Positions 15,701 through 25,632 of a DNA stretch of 64,000 bases are shown here, piece by piece. Origin of the DNA: Bretschneidera sinensis (taxonomy: Eukaryota; Streptophyta; Magnoliopsida; Brassicales; Akaniaceae). The stretch spans positions 38,854,620-38,918,619 of the forward strand of contig CM043700.1 of the NCBI GenBank assembly GCA_023935145.1, in the 5' to 3' direction. Position 1 is the stretch's first letter. Each line of letters opens with the position of its first letter. The position numbers and the translations under genes were made by a program. Under the pieces are notes generated by a model that worked only from the letters and a program-made list of their open reading frames with translations, was not told the origin of the DNA and did no database searches.

Positions 15701-16927
15701 GCCGTTGTGCCCAATATAACTCCTATAACTAACTAAATCACAAAAAAGTAGGACTAGGACTGATTCCAGATGTAGCCTGTTATCCCTACTTTGTGGCATA
15801 CAATTAGGAAAATTTAAGATTTCAAGGCTCGATAATATAGTGGAAAGAATTTTGGGCTTAGAGCATGATTGTTTGATGCTCAATTTTGACAACAAGAGAG
15901 ATGATAGTTTCTAGAGATAAGAAGATTTGGTTGCTCAATTTTCTGGATAACAACTAATAAATTGTTCAAAGTGTGGCTTTTAATGGTCTAATTAGCAGCG
16001 AAAGGTTAGGAAAATACATGATTTTATAGAAATGAATGACATACAGAGTGGATAGTTTGATGGGTTACTGTGAAGTGTGAAGAATACCTGAGAAGATTAT
16101 GAAGTTACCTTCTAGAGGTTTAAGAGCAATATTGCAAAATGAAAATGAGGTGGAAGTTTATCAAGGTATGAAATGGAGGTCTCCTGAGTCCTAAACATAT
16201 GAATGCCAAATTATAGTTCTAGTTAATTAAACGTGGAAACACTAAAGATGTAACTCGCTATGACCCTCATCTTCTTTTTTGCTTCCTGGTAAAACTGCAA
16301 GAGAGACCCACAGAGAACAGGGAGATTTTGCCATTATTTTGGTTAATTATGAAAAACTAAATTACAAAGGATTAAATAGAGCAAGTCCCAACGAAGAATG
16401 AAATATAGAAGAACGGGAAAACAAGATGTTTGTACTAGAATTGGATGTTTTGAACAATGAAGAGCCTCTCTGCCTCACCTACCATAAAACTAACAAACTA
16501 ATACGTTTACTAAAACCATATGAAAGTTAATCAAGTAACTTCTCATTCATTATCAAAAAAAGTTACGTCTCATTCCTAGATTCAAGCCATCCAGTACGGC
16601 AGTATCCAAAAGGAAAATACACATATATATACATCGAAGGGAGTTAGAAGGAACTCACAGCTGTGGGAAACAGTGACAGAAGTTGCTCGTATATGGGCGC
16701 GGCTTGTGCAATAGGCAAATTCTATAAAAGGGAGAACAAAATTCAATGACACTTATAGTGTAAGGAAATTTCAAAACTAATCCCTAAAAAAGAAAAGCGA
16801 GCGACAGAGAGAGAAGTGTAAAAAGACAATTGATTAAGAAAATAAAAGAGTGAATGAAAGTAATGGTCAATACGAGGGCACTGTTGGCTAGAATCTCTGC
16901 GGCCTCAACATTGTATTTATCCGCCAT
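798..16927 (-). CDS. CSTF77: Cleavage stimulation factor subunit 77 (CstF77 / Suf family), complete 22-exon gene
   Basis: The product is the HAT-repeat scaffold of the CstF complex, which binds GU-rich RNA through its CstF64 partner during nuclear mRNA 3'-end cleavage and polyadenylation. Coding exons in gene order: 16927-16874, 16721-16659, 15413-15304, 14339-14239, 13076-13015, 12916-12776, 12611-12483, 12002-11956, 11322-11259, 9408-9288, 9050-8992, 8885-8817, 7954-7814, 7433-7369, 6682-6586, 6039-5980, 5024-4872, 3988-3922, 3833-3732, 2708-2547, 2027-1809, 961-798. They sum to 2250 bp (749 aa) with all phases matching. Residues 1 to about 530 are HAT repeats (for example LWKDYENFENSVSRQL and FIRFLRRTEGVEAARKYF). 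Residues about 606-640 (PPALVAFLANLP, NVDIVLSICLQSDVP) match the conserved C-terminal segment that contacts CstF64. The C-terminus DVFRIRQIQKARG...SGDLSGSTG is plant-typical. The start MADKYNVE is the family start, although the frame stays open to an ATG at 17074 (49 aa upstream). All introns have GT-AG ends except one GC-AG. Confidence 0.95.
1251..1318. repeat. Two-copy 34-bp tandem repeat in the last CstF77 intron
   Basis: Positions 1251-1284 and 1285-1318 are imperfect head-to-tail copies; both begin CAATGACAC and contain GACAAGGT. They lie in intron 21. No function is apparent. Confidence 0.75.
1366..1404. repeat. Perfect 14-bp hairpin, likely a collapsed MITE
   Basis: GTTTGGCCTAGCTT at 1366-1379 is followed, after 11 bases, by its exact reverse complement at 1391-1404. 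GTTTGGCC(A/T)AGCTT is a common terminal motif of plant MITEs, so this may be two element ends with the interior lost. It is in intron 21 of CstF77, followed by a poly-A run. Confidence 0.6.
8457..8508 (-). mobile_element. Tail-only insertion with about 20-bp target duplication (footprint 1)
   Basis: An AAGGAAATACACATGTACAT-like repeat at 8457-8477 recurs at 8489-8508. Between them is only CTTTTTTGATA. LINE 3' ends in this window read GATAAGT after a poly-T when viewed from the plus strand, so the middle looks like the last few bases of such a tail. It is in intron 12 of CstF77. Confidence 0.55.
9667..10047. mobile_element. Non-autonomous hAT-type MITE (381 bp)
   Basis: The ends are inverted: TAGGGGTGGACTCGA on the left and its reverse complement, TCGAGTCCACCCCTA, on the right. 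The flanking 8-bp duplications CATAAAGA and CATAACGA match at 7 of 8 positions. Subterminal GAGCTCGAGC-type motifs recur throughout, as is typical of hAT MITEs. There is no transposase coding. It sits in intron 9 of CstF77. Confidence 0.85.
10199..10459. mobile_element. Stowaway-like (Tc1/mariner) MITE
   Basis: The left end GTTCCCTCCGTTCCATATTT pairs with the right end AAATGTGGGACAGGGGGAG as a degenerate inverted repeat. This is the familiar CTCCCTCCGTCCC Stowaway terminus. TA dinucleotides flank both sides (10196-10197 region and 10460-10461). About 261 bp, non-coding, in intron 9 of CstF77. Confidence 0.75.
12481..12482 (-). other. GC 5' splice site of CstF77 intron 7
   Basis: Exon 7 (12611-12483) ends in AAG and the next two minus-strand bases are GC, followed by AATTTC. 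The protein family keeps the junction ...PPTGSYK | EE..., and the next exon at 12002 begins exactly with EE in the right phase. No GT gives the conserved junction. GC-AG introns form a known minor class in plants. Confidence 0.7.
13215..13440 (+). mobile_element. LINE 3' end fragment
   Basis: The translated text follows the tail of the LINE at 51187-54492: an AFDGED segment, then FFCK followed by a stop. The 3' untranslated part has a GGTG...CCCCAATGGTGCGC motif and a final poly-A at about 13430-13440. It is 5'-truncated and lies in intron 4 of CstF77. Confidence 0.6.
14006..14102 (-). mobile_element. 5'-truncated LINE 3' end with target duplication
   Basis: From the plus strand it begins TTTTTTGATAAGTG and contains GGCACCATGGGTATGCAACC and CTATTTACA, the same 3' untranslated signature as the longer LINE copies. 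It is flanked by 23-24 bp direct repeats (13982-14005 and 14103-14125) that differ by a substitution and an extra G. It lies in intron 4 of CstF77. Confidence 0.75.
14621..14665 (-). mobile_element. Tail-only insertion (footprint 2)
   Basis: CAACAATAAAACTA (14621-14634) and CAACAAAACTA (14655-14665) flank only TTTTTTATAAGTAAATACAC. The middle matches the extreme 3' end of the LINE copies here. It is in intron 3 of CstF77, 25 bp from a longer LINE fragment. Confidence 0.5.
14690..15200 (-). mobile_element. 5'-truncated LINE, end of ORF2 plus 3' end
   Basis: Read on the minus strand, it encodes degraded ORF2 C-terminal text similar to the copies at 35410 and 42285 (a FTIDNFKEGGKCMLIGAI segment, then FCWSACWLGACGKWPIMFWV). 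It then carries the shared 3' untranslated sequence and ends at poly-T 14690-14700 followed by GATAAGT. It lies in intron 3 of CstF77. The 5' edge near 15200 is approximate. Confidence 0.75.
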
Positions 16928-17127
16928 AAGCTCTGGCCTCCAGACTGAAAGCAGCGGCGGAATTACGAGGATTTGGGTTGACAAGGAGGATCGATGGAGA
17001 ACGCTTTGTCCAAAGCTTAAAATCGAAAAGGGTCTATGCAAATTGCAATATTTATGTGCCCTTTCAAATTTCAACCGTCTCGCCGACTCACCTCTACAGT
17101 CCTACTTCCGGCAGGATATTAATTAAT

Positions 17128-17481
17128 TTTCCATATAATTATAAGCTTATAAGTTAGGATAACCCCACATAAAAAATAATAGTAAAAAAATCATGTATCT
17201 TGTTTTCCTTTAGATCATTAAATAAAAGAAAGAGATTAATGCACATGAAATTATTTAAAACTAATAAGTTAAAATTATAATTGTGTTTCCTCTCCTTAAA
17301 ATGTGAAAACATGTTTTTAAATATGATGCAACCCTGTAAAAATTACTGTAATTTCTAATATACTGTAATTATATGTGGGATTGAATAATTAAAAATATTT
17401 ATGAAAAAATTAATTATCTCTCAAAATAATAAATAATGTAATTACCTATGCTTTGAACCGTGCAATGCAAAGGAGACGAGT
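17128..17481. other. AT-rich spacer between CstF77 promoter and chromovirus
   Basis: No gene is seen. The stretch just upstream of CstF77 (about 16928-17120) is less AT-rich and probably holds its 5' untranslated region and core promoter. I see no TATA box I would defend. Confidence 0.45.
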
Positions 17482-17678
17482 TGTAGAATCCGAATTTTTT
17501 TTAACCTTTATAATTTAATTTTTATAATTTAGTTTTTATTTTATTTTTGGGAACTCTATGTAAGAAACAAAGAAAACCTTACGAGTGTTTAAATACTAGA
17601 AGAAAAGTTAAAGGAATGACTTGTAAATTAATAAAAGAAGAAAATGAAGAGTATACTGGTAAAAGGTCTTAGTAGGAG

Positions 17679-17686
17679 TATATAAG
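17679..17686 (+). promoter_or_regulatory. Likely LTR TATA box
   Basis: TATATAAG lies about 200 bp into the LTR and is conserved in the 3' LTR at 25835-25842. This is a reasonable place for the RNA polymerase II promoter; transcription would start about 30 bp downstream. Confidence 0.6.
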
Positions 17687-19425
17687 AGAAAAGTTAACCT
17701 AAAAGAGTGAAATCTATCATTTAGCAAAGAAGAACTCGGCAGAGAGAAATGAGAGAAGGAAAAGCACCAGAAAACTTTTCTTCTCAAAAACCTATTTTCT
17801 TCCAAACTTTGATCTAGCCTTAACCCAACCATTTAAGATCTTTTTCCCTCAAACTTCCAACACCCTCTTCTGCCACTATCAGTTATCTTCCACCAGGGAG
17901 ATGAGCCTCCACGAGCAGGCCACGGTGGCGCGTGGCATACACATGCAGAGCAGGGGAGGAACAGCCGTTTTGTTCCTTTAACTTTTTCGTGCAGAGTTTG
18001 AGGTAATTTCGAAAAGTGTTCAACTAAAAACTTAAACTAGACTTCTTGATGTTGATTTTTGGCTTTTATTTGAGGTCATTTGGATTTAATTTGAGGGATT
18101 TATGAGTTGTCTAAGTTGGGAGAATTGTGCAGAAATTCTGGAAAAATTTCATGTTCTTGGCAGTATTGCGAGCTGTTTTTCAGCAAAACTTTGACGTAGT
18201 TTAGGGTCCAAACTACTTTTAGGTTAAAGTATACTTCCTAAAGTTGATCTAGAACTTTAGTTGGGATGATTTGAATTTAAATTGGTTTAATTTGAAATAT
18301 TTGAAGTTGGGAGAAAATTTGAAAGAAATCTGAAAATTTTTGTATTATGGAACTTTAGTGTTAAGGTGTAATTTTTGCTGTGAGTATTGTAAAATCTAAA
18401 ATCTATTGATGAAATTTTGATTAAATCCTACACTTTGGAAGAAAGAAATAAGAGTTTGTGAAGTTTGAAGATTTTTAGGGTGATTATATGTATAAAGTTT
18501 GAAGTGTTATTCTTGTATAACATGATTTTTGAGAGGGGTATTGTTAGAGAACTTTACTATGGGGCTGTAAATTTGAAACCCTTTTAGGAATTAAAAGAAA
18601 TTCCTCTAAGTAAGAGACTTTTTCTTGATTGAGAAATTATATTTAGAATGAATACTTTTTACAAATTGGGATTTGTTGGTAATTACCCTAAGTTAGTATC
18701 TTGAAATTTAAAGTCCATATGAATTGAGAGTTTTATGGAGTAAAGAATGAAGGAAATAGTGAAAATAGGTGATTAAGGAGAAGAATGAATTTTAGTAGTA
18801 TTTTTTTATTTATTTATATGTGTAAGTAAATGGAATGATTGATTTCTTATTAAGTGTCTAAGTTTTAAATACTATGCTCACTGACTAATTGTATATGTAG
18901 TTTGCTTTAATTATTAAAAATGGCATTTCAATGGGTGTGGTGGATGATCGTAGTAAAGGTAAAGAAGTGATCCACGATGAATATTTGGCGTAAGCTGAGT
19001 TGGATTTACTTTAAGTAATCTAAATAAAGAAAATCAAATATCTAGTAATAATATTAAAATAAATTATTAGCTTATGCTTGATGGTAGATAAAGATTAAAT
19101 GGATATGTATGATATGAATATTGGACACGTAGAAAATTATCATGTGAAAAGAAATATTATTAGAATAATGAGTTGATTTAATAATAATGGTGATAAAGAG
19201 ATTTTGACGAGTTTAGTGAATAAATTGATGTGATATATGAAGAGAAGAAAATTGTGAAATTTATTAAGTAGAAAGTTGAAGAAAGACCGGATAGTTGATT
19301 TAAATATTTTGAATTCATATGGTGTTTATATTACTATTCATATGGATATTTTATATCATTGTTCATATGCATATGAATTAAATAAGATAACCGAAAGAAC
19401 CGGAAAGGGACTGATCTAATGGAAT

Positions 19426-19530
19426 AACCGTGACAACCTGTATATACTGGAAATAAAAGGGACACTGTGACAGCCGATATATGCTGGAAATAAATTCCGT
19501 GACAACCGAGATAAGCTGTAAAGAACCGGG
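19426..19530 (+). repeat. Tandem repeats of about 35 bp inside the 5' LTR
   Basis: Three imperfect units share CCGTGACAACC/CTGTGACAGCC, then TATATGCTGGAAATAAA-type text. The same array is in the 3' LTR at about 27579-27676, so it predates insertion. Such arrays can act as enhancer units in LTRs; that role is inference here. Confidence 0.65.
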
Positions 19531-20206
19531 AAGAGGCTGGTCTAAGATAATAACAATCTGTCGACAGGTGGGAAGACGTTCTCATCATAATCATTCATGC
19601 ATTGCATCTGTTTTAATTGTTGCTTGCATTACTGAAATGTTGATGTGTGGTGTAATAGTGTGAATTTATTTATAAATGGATGAGTTTCACAGAGAGACAG
19701 TTACAATGAAAAAACGACATAGAAACATGATAAGATGAGAAGTATTTAAATGTTATACATTATGCTATTATCCAGTTATAGGAGAAATAATTGATTAAAT
19801 ATTAACGAACTATTTATGCAATTGGAATACTTTTAGTAAATTTAATTCACTAAACTTGTGAAGTTAATCCCTCATTGTACAATGATTTCATGTAATAGAC
19901 AGGACAAATAGTCTAGTGGGTTGAGAATTAGACAAAAGAAATTTTTGTAAGCCACGTACGTGTCAATATCCTCAGACTAGTGAGAAAAGGAAATAAATAT
20001 TTTATTTGTAAATATTCATACATCTTACATTGTATATTATGTGAAAAATAATATCAGATTATGTATCTCCCCTGTTGAGGGTTTGAGGATTAAAATATAA
20101 AAAAAATTATTTTAGTATTTGTTGCATACACGTGTCGTGCTAGGATTCTCAAAATGTGATGACACCATCTCGGGGGTGCCCAACCCGGAATGGGTCATTA
20201 CAATTT

Positions 20207-20218
20207 TGGTATCAGAGC
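20207..20218 (+). promoter_or_regulatory. Primer binding site (initiator tRNA-Met)
   Basis: TGGTATCAGAGC starts 4 bases after the end of the 5' LTR and is complementary to the 3' end of plant initiator tRNA-Met. Confidence 0.92.
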
Positions 20219-22082
20219 ATTAGGTTTTATGATTATGTAGACTGCATAAAAAGTAAGAAAGTAGAAGATTAAAATAAATTTTAATGAACAGTCTGAGGAT
20301 GACACGTGGACGTGCTAGAGCTAGAGTTAGAATTGTTGATTTGAGAGAAAGTGGTAGGCCCCCCAATATTTTGACAAGTTGAGGTTGAGTCTGAATCTGT
20401 GGTTCCTATAAGGGAACGTGTTGATAGTATAATTAATATTAATAAAGGTATAAAAGGATCTGAAGTTGAAAGAGATGAGTTAAGATAAGCTCTTATACAT
20501 ACTTTTGAGAAAATGAGTGTAACAGATGATAAAGTTGACAGCTTATAGCATAGACTTGATAAACAGGCTAGAGCAGTGCCTGAGGTTGTTGTAAATCCAG
20601 AAATGGTGGATGCTCGAAAGTGGAAAAGCGAGTTTATGCACGAGATACTGAGGGATTATTTTTAGATATATTAAGCTGAATGCCTTGTTGTTTTAAGGAT
20701 CTATGAATCATTTTAAGCCTGAGTTTTGAGAAAAACATATTGAGAGATTATTTGATATCTTTACTAGTAACTGACAAGCAGATGGTTGCCTTTGCTTCGT
20801 TTGAATTGGAGGGACAAGTTTTAGACTGGTGGAAGGACACTCTTCCCAAGGTAAGTGCAGATATCGATAGACTCTTAACCTGAAATAGGTTTAAGGAGGT
20901 TTTCCTTGATAAATACTTTCCTTAGACCGTTAGAGCCCAACATGATATATATTTTATTTATTTGAGGCAAATGGGTTGACTGTGACTCAGTATAATAGCA
21001 TATTTGTGGCTTTGACAATGGTGGTATTGAAAATGGTAGACCTAAAGGAGAAGAAGTGTAAGGGGTTCATAGATAAACTATGTTTAAAGATTTGATCAAC
21101 ACTATCTTAAACGAGGCCTATGAATTATGTCAAGTTGGTGGATATAACAATTCAAATTGAGCAGGATGTGATGGAAATTAGAGGTAGGAAGAATCGGTGG
21201 AAGAGGTCTAGATTTGAGAAACCCAGAAGTGGTACCAGTATGAGTGTGCAGGGTGGGAGACCACTTAGAGAAGGCATTCCTTGTCACAAGGAACTAAAGT
21301 ACAGAGTCAGAGGCAAGTAGGATTTACTACTTCTGTAGCTCGAAATTCTATTGGTGGGACTTTTAGATTTGGGAGGCAGGTTATGGAAACTGGGAGTCAT
21401 GGCAGAGGAAATGAGTACGCCACCAAAGAAAAATGGTAATATGATGAAGGATTAAGAGACAAAAGTTTGTTATAGATATATTCATTTTTATCCCATATTT
21501 GTTCTAATTTGAGGTGCTTTATATATAGAAAAGGTGGACATATCAATGTTGGTTGATCTTGGTGCAACCCATTCTTTTGCATCCAGTATTCATATGAAGT
21601 CTTTTGAAGTATGTATTAGTCATTTGATGCAAAATATTTCTGTTGAAGTTCCCACTAGAGATAGAATGATAATCATAAATGCGTACAAGGTTTGTGTGAT
21701 TTGTATCAGTGTTAGAGAATCTGAAGCTGATTTACTGTCTGTGAATATGATATAATTTCATTTAATTATAAAAATGAATTGGTTGTCGACGTATTACACT
21801 TGGGTTGATTGTTCCAAAAATATGGTAGTGTTCAAGATATGGACATGAAGAGTTTAACTTTCAGGGAGAACATAAGATACTCTCGAACTATCTTATTTTG
21901 CTCTGACCACTAAGAGATGGTTGAAGAAGGGTTGTGAGGAGTATTTGGCATACATAATAGATTCTAGAAAGGAAAATAAGAAGTTAGAATAAGTCTTAGT
22001 GGTGACAGATTATTCTAATGTAATTCTTGATGAGCTGTCTAGGTTGCCTCCAAGTAGAAAGATTAAATTCTCTATTGTTGTG

Positions 22083-22263
22083 TGTTAGAGTGTTGAGAGT
22101 ATTAGGGTTTAAGGGTATTGATGTAATTTCATAATATTAAGTTCTCTATATATATGACAACTAACCTTAGGGTTAGTAACCAGTTTACTGCTTACTATCT
22201 CTCTATTTTCTTTCTTTCTTGAAACCCTAATCACTGTTTTAACCCTAAACACAAACGTTAACA
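22083..22263 (+). repeat. 5' LTR of TRIM-like element
   Basis: It starts TGTTAGAGTG and ends AACGTTAACA, directly before the primer site. Confidence 0.9.
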
Positions 22264-22895
22264 TGGTATCAGAGCCCATGGTTTGGGACCCTGGTGGTAA
22301 TTTTAGGCAAACCAAAGGAAAAAAATATATATAGCTAGGTTTAGATTCTACTTTTAGTTTCTATTATGTTTTTCCAACGAATTTCTCGACACTCTTCAAG
22401 TGTTTTCCCTATTCTCCAGTAACTTTTATTTCGTCTCCAACAGCTTCAATTTTCTTTCTTTCTGGTGAGATTGTGACATCCTGTTGCCGGTCATGAGTTC
22501 CTTGTTATGTGTGGTGACGTTGCGTGAAGAAAAAAAAGTTTTTGGTTTTTGTTTATGTGTTGACCTAACCCAGATCCAGTCAGATTTGCCCCTCGACACA
22601 ATCCAACCCGTTTTGTGGATTCAACCCATATGAAGCAACTCGTTCCAGTCTGTTTTGTTATCTTATTGACCCCTAAGTAGAGGGTCTTGTTTGTCTGATG
22701 TCCCCGGACCTTGTTCATGGATCGTGTTGATCTATTATCGTTAGGTGGTATCAATATGGTGACCTAACTATTGTCTTGGGCCTAGTTGCCCCGAATTGTT
22801 ATGAGTTTCACTGTTATTTAGGTTTGAATTTATTTGTAACATATTGGATGGGTATCGTTGTAACAAGTTGGAGTATGCTCAAACTTGAAGGGAAG

Positions 22896-23076
22896 TGATA
22901 GAGTGTTGAGAGTATTAAGGATTAAGGGTATTGATGTAATTTCATAATATTAAGTTCTCTTTATATATGACTATTAACCTTAGGGTTAGTAACCAGTTTA
23001 CTGCTTACTATCTCTCTATTTCTTTTCTTTCTAGAAACCCTAATCATTGTCTAAACCCTAAACACAAACGTTAACA
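22896..23076 (+). repeat. 3' LTR of TRIM-like element
   Basis: It starts TGATAGAGTG and ends AACGTTAACA; same length as the 5' copy. Confidence 0.9.
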
Positions 23077-25616
23077 ATGTGATACCTGGATTATCACATA
23101 TATCTAGTAGTACCCTGTAGAGTGACACTCACTGAGTTAAGAGATATGAAAGTTCAAGAGTTGTTAGATAAAAAATTTATTTGACCTAATGTGTTACCAT
23201 GAGGAGCCCACATAATAGTTGTGAAGAAAGAAAGATAGAATGATGAAATTGTATATAGACTACAAATACTTGAATAAGAACAAATGCCTTTTTCCAGTAT
23301 AAATAAATTGTTTGAGTAGTGCAAGGAGTGAGAGTGTTTTCTAAGATAAACCTGAAATCAGGTTATCACCAGTTAAGGATAAAGGAGGGAGACATGACTA
23401 AGACTACTTTCAGGACACGTTATGGTCATAAGCTTTTTGCGATGTCATTTGGATTAACTAATGATCCAAAAATATTTATGGACTTGATGAATAAAATATT
23501 CGAACTATTTCTTGATAATCTTGTAGTTGTGTTCAGTAATAACATTCTGATATATTCTAAGAAGGAATAACAACATATGAAACATTAGACAGTGTATTGG
23601 AGATTCTAAAGAGAGAGAAATTATATGCAAAGTTTTCTAAGTGTGAGTGTGGGCTGAAGGAAATAACTTTCTTAGAACATGTAATATCGGGAAATGACAT
23701 AACAGATGATCTATAAAAGGTAGAGGCAATGTTAAGTTGGGAGAGACCAACTAATATGACGGAGATTAGAATCTTATTGGGGTTAGCTGGTTATTATAAA
23801 AGATTCTTTCATGATTTTTTCTATTATTGTAATACTGTTAAATAGACTGACCAAGAAAGATGTGAGATATGTATGCTAAGGGAAGTGTGAGAAAAAGTTT
23901 CAATTACTAAAGGAGAAATTGACTACAGCTCCAATATTGGTATTTTCTTTCTGATGATGAATGATTTGTGGTGTATAGTGATGTGTCACATTAATGATTG
24001 GGATATGTGTAACATAGGAAAGTTGTGGCCCATACTTCTAGGGAATTAAAGATTCATGATAGAAATTACCATGCTCATGATTTAAAGTTGGCTGTTATAG
24101 TATTTACTTTAAAGATTGGAGACATCATCAGTATGGAACCATTTGTGAGATTTTCATGGGTAATAAGAGTTTGACATACTTGCCTAACCAGAGAGAGTTG
24201 AATTTGAGGCAAAGATGGTAGATGGAGTTGATTAATAACAATGATTGTACAATTCATTATCATCTAGAAAATGAGAAGGTGATAGCTGATGCATTGAGTA
24301 GAAAGTTTACAAGAAGTTTAACTGCTATTGGGAGTCCTGATGTGAAATTGATGATAGATTTAAGAAAGATAAGAATGAAGTAAATGTCAGTAATAGAAGA
24401 TCATGGTTAACGAATATAGCTGTACAGTCATCCATAGTAAAATGTTTTAGAGATGCAAGGTAGAGATGAAAATATAGAAAAGATTAAGCATTAAGTGCTT
24501 ACTAGAAAGCAATATGAGCTCAAAAATTTGAAATGATGGTATTCTGGTCTTGGAAAATAGAATTTGTGTTCCCAATAATGCGAAGTTGAGAAAAGAGATA
24601 ATGAGAAAGGCACATGATGATGTAGATTCAATGCAACCAAGTAACAATAAGATGTATAAAGGATTGAGACAGAATTTTTGGTGGTCAGGATTGAAGAATG
24701 ATGTAACTGAGATTGTGAGGTTGTATGGAGCACCATGAAGTATAGTGTCAAATAAAGATGCTAGATTTACATCTTGGTTTTGAAGAGTCTTTCAGAAAGA
24801 CATGGATACACAGTTATAATTTAATATAATTTTTCATGCTCAGACAGAAAGGATTTTTGGAGTACCAGAAAATATGTTAAGGGCAAATGTGATGAGTTTC
24901 TCATGTTTACATGCCATCGATTAAAATTATTTATAATAATCAATATCAAACTAGTATTGGGATGACACCGATTGAAATATTGTATGGTAAGAGGTGTAGA
25001 ACTCCGATATGTTGGGAAGAAGTGGGGAAAAGAAGTGTCATAGGAACATAATTGGTGGAGATAACCACAAAAAGGATCAAGAAAATACAAGAACATCTAA
25101 GGACGGCTCAAAGTAGGCAGAAAAGTTATGCAGACAAGAGGAGGAGACCGTTGGAGTTTCAAGTCGGTGATCGTGTGCATCTTAAAGTTTCCCCTTGGAA
25201 GGGAGTTTTAAGATTTGAGCGAAAAGAGAAATTAAGCTCTCGTTACATCGAACCTTATAAGATTATTGAAAGGATTGGACTTGTAGCATACTGATTAACC
25301 TTACTTCTAGAACTTTCACAACTTCATGATGTCTTCCATGTATTAGCTTTGCGCAATTATGTACCGGATGAGTTGCACATCATTCTGTTCCAATCCATAG
25401 AAGTTCAAAACGACCTTTCATATGTGGAGATGCCAATAAAAATCTTGGACTCTAGGGAACAAGTTCTTCGCAACAAAGTTGTTCCCTTGGTTAAAGTGCT
25501 TTGGAGAAATAGAGGAGTCAAAGAAACTATATGGGAAAGCAAAGTGGAAATGATGGACCAATACCCTTATCTATTCGTGAATTCAGATTAGCTGAAAATT
25601 TCGAGGGTGAAATTTT

Positions 25617-25632
25617 GTTAGGAGGGGAGGAT
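25617..25632 (+). promoter_or_regulatory. Polypurine tract of chromovirus
   Basis: GTTAGGAGGGGAGGAT lies directly upstream of the 3' LTR, where plus-strand priming is expected. Confidence 0.85.

Larger units (their letters stand above)
17482..20202 (+). repeat. 5' LTR of chromovirus
   Basis: It begins TGTAGAATC and ends ATTACA, so it has TG...CA ends. It is colinear with 25633-28354 across its full 2.7 kb with scattered substitutions and small indels. It carries a TATATAAG box at 17679-17686 and a tandem repeat at about 19426-19530. Confidence 0.95.
22083..23076 (+). mobile_element. TRIM-like small LTR element nested in chromovirus RT
   Basis: 181-bp direct repeats (22083-22263 and 22896-23076) flank 632 bp with no protein domain. 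TGGTATCAGAGC follows the first LTR immediately (22264-22275), and GAAGGGAAG (22887-22895) precedes the second, giving a primer site and a polypurine tract. Flanking 5-mers TTGTG and ATGTG share TGTG. Removing the element rejoins the chromovirus reading ...FSIVV/IPG..., which confirms the boundaries. LTRs are about 94 percent alike by eye. The TGTTAGAG start and polypurine tract resemble Copia-type elements. Confidence 0.9.
20299..25591 (+). pseudogene. Degraded chromovirus gag-pol
   Basis: Gag starts near ATG 20299 (MTRGRARARVR) and continues with DWWKDTLPK and FKEVFLDKYFP motifs broken by stops. Protease at about 21531-21630 reads LVDLGATHSF, so the usual D-S/T-G active site is changed. RT at 23319-23567 keeps [13 protein letters not shown], but the catalytic F-x-D-D site reads [12 protein letters not shown], with both aspartates replaced by asparagine. 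RNase H spans about 23880-24310. Integrase keeps a zinc-finger-like start (24550-24720), then jumps to the RLYGAP-SIV region, so much of the core including one catalytic acid is deleted. A chromodomain-like tail ends at 25591. Many stops and frameshifts occur; the RT region is also split by the element at 22083. Confidence 0.9.

Noticed and set aside
16927..17074. Upstream in-frame ATG extending CstF77 by 49 residues
   Set aside because: The extension has no family similarity; plant CstF77 proteins begin at MADKYNVE.
19481..19663. A 60-codon frame in the 5' LTR with a near-identical partner at 27633-27815
   Set aside because: Both lie at the same place in the two LTRs, so the similarity reflects LTR duplication. 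There is no recognisable protein.
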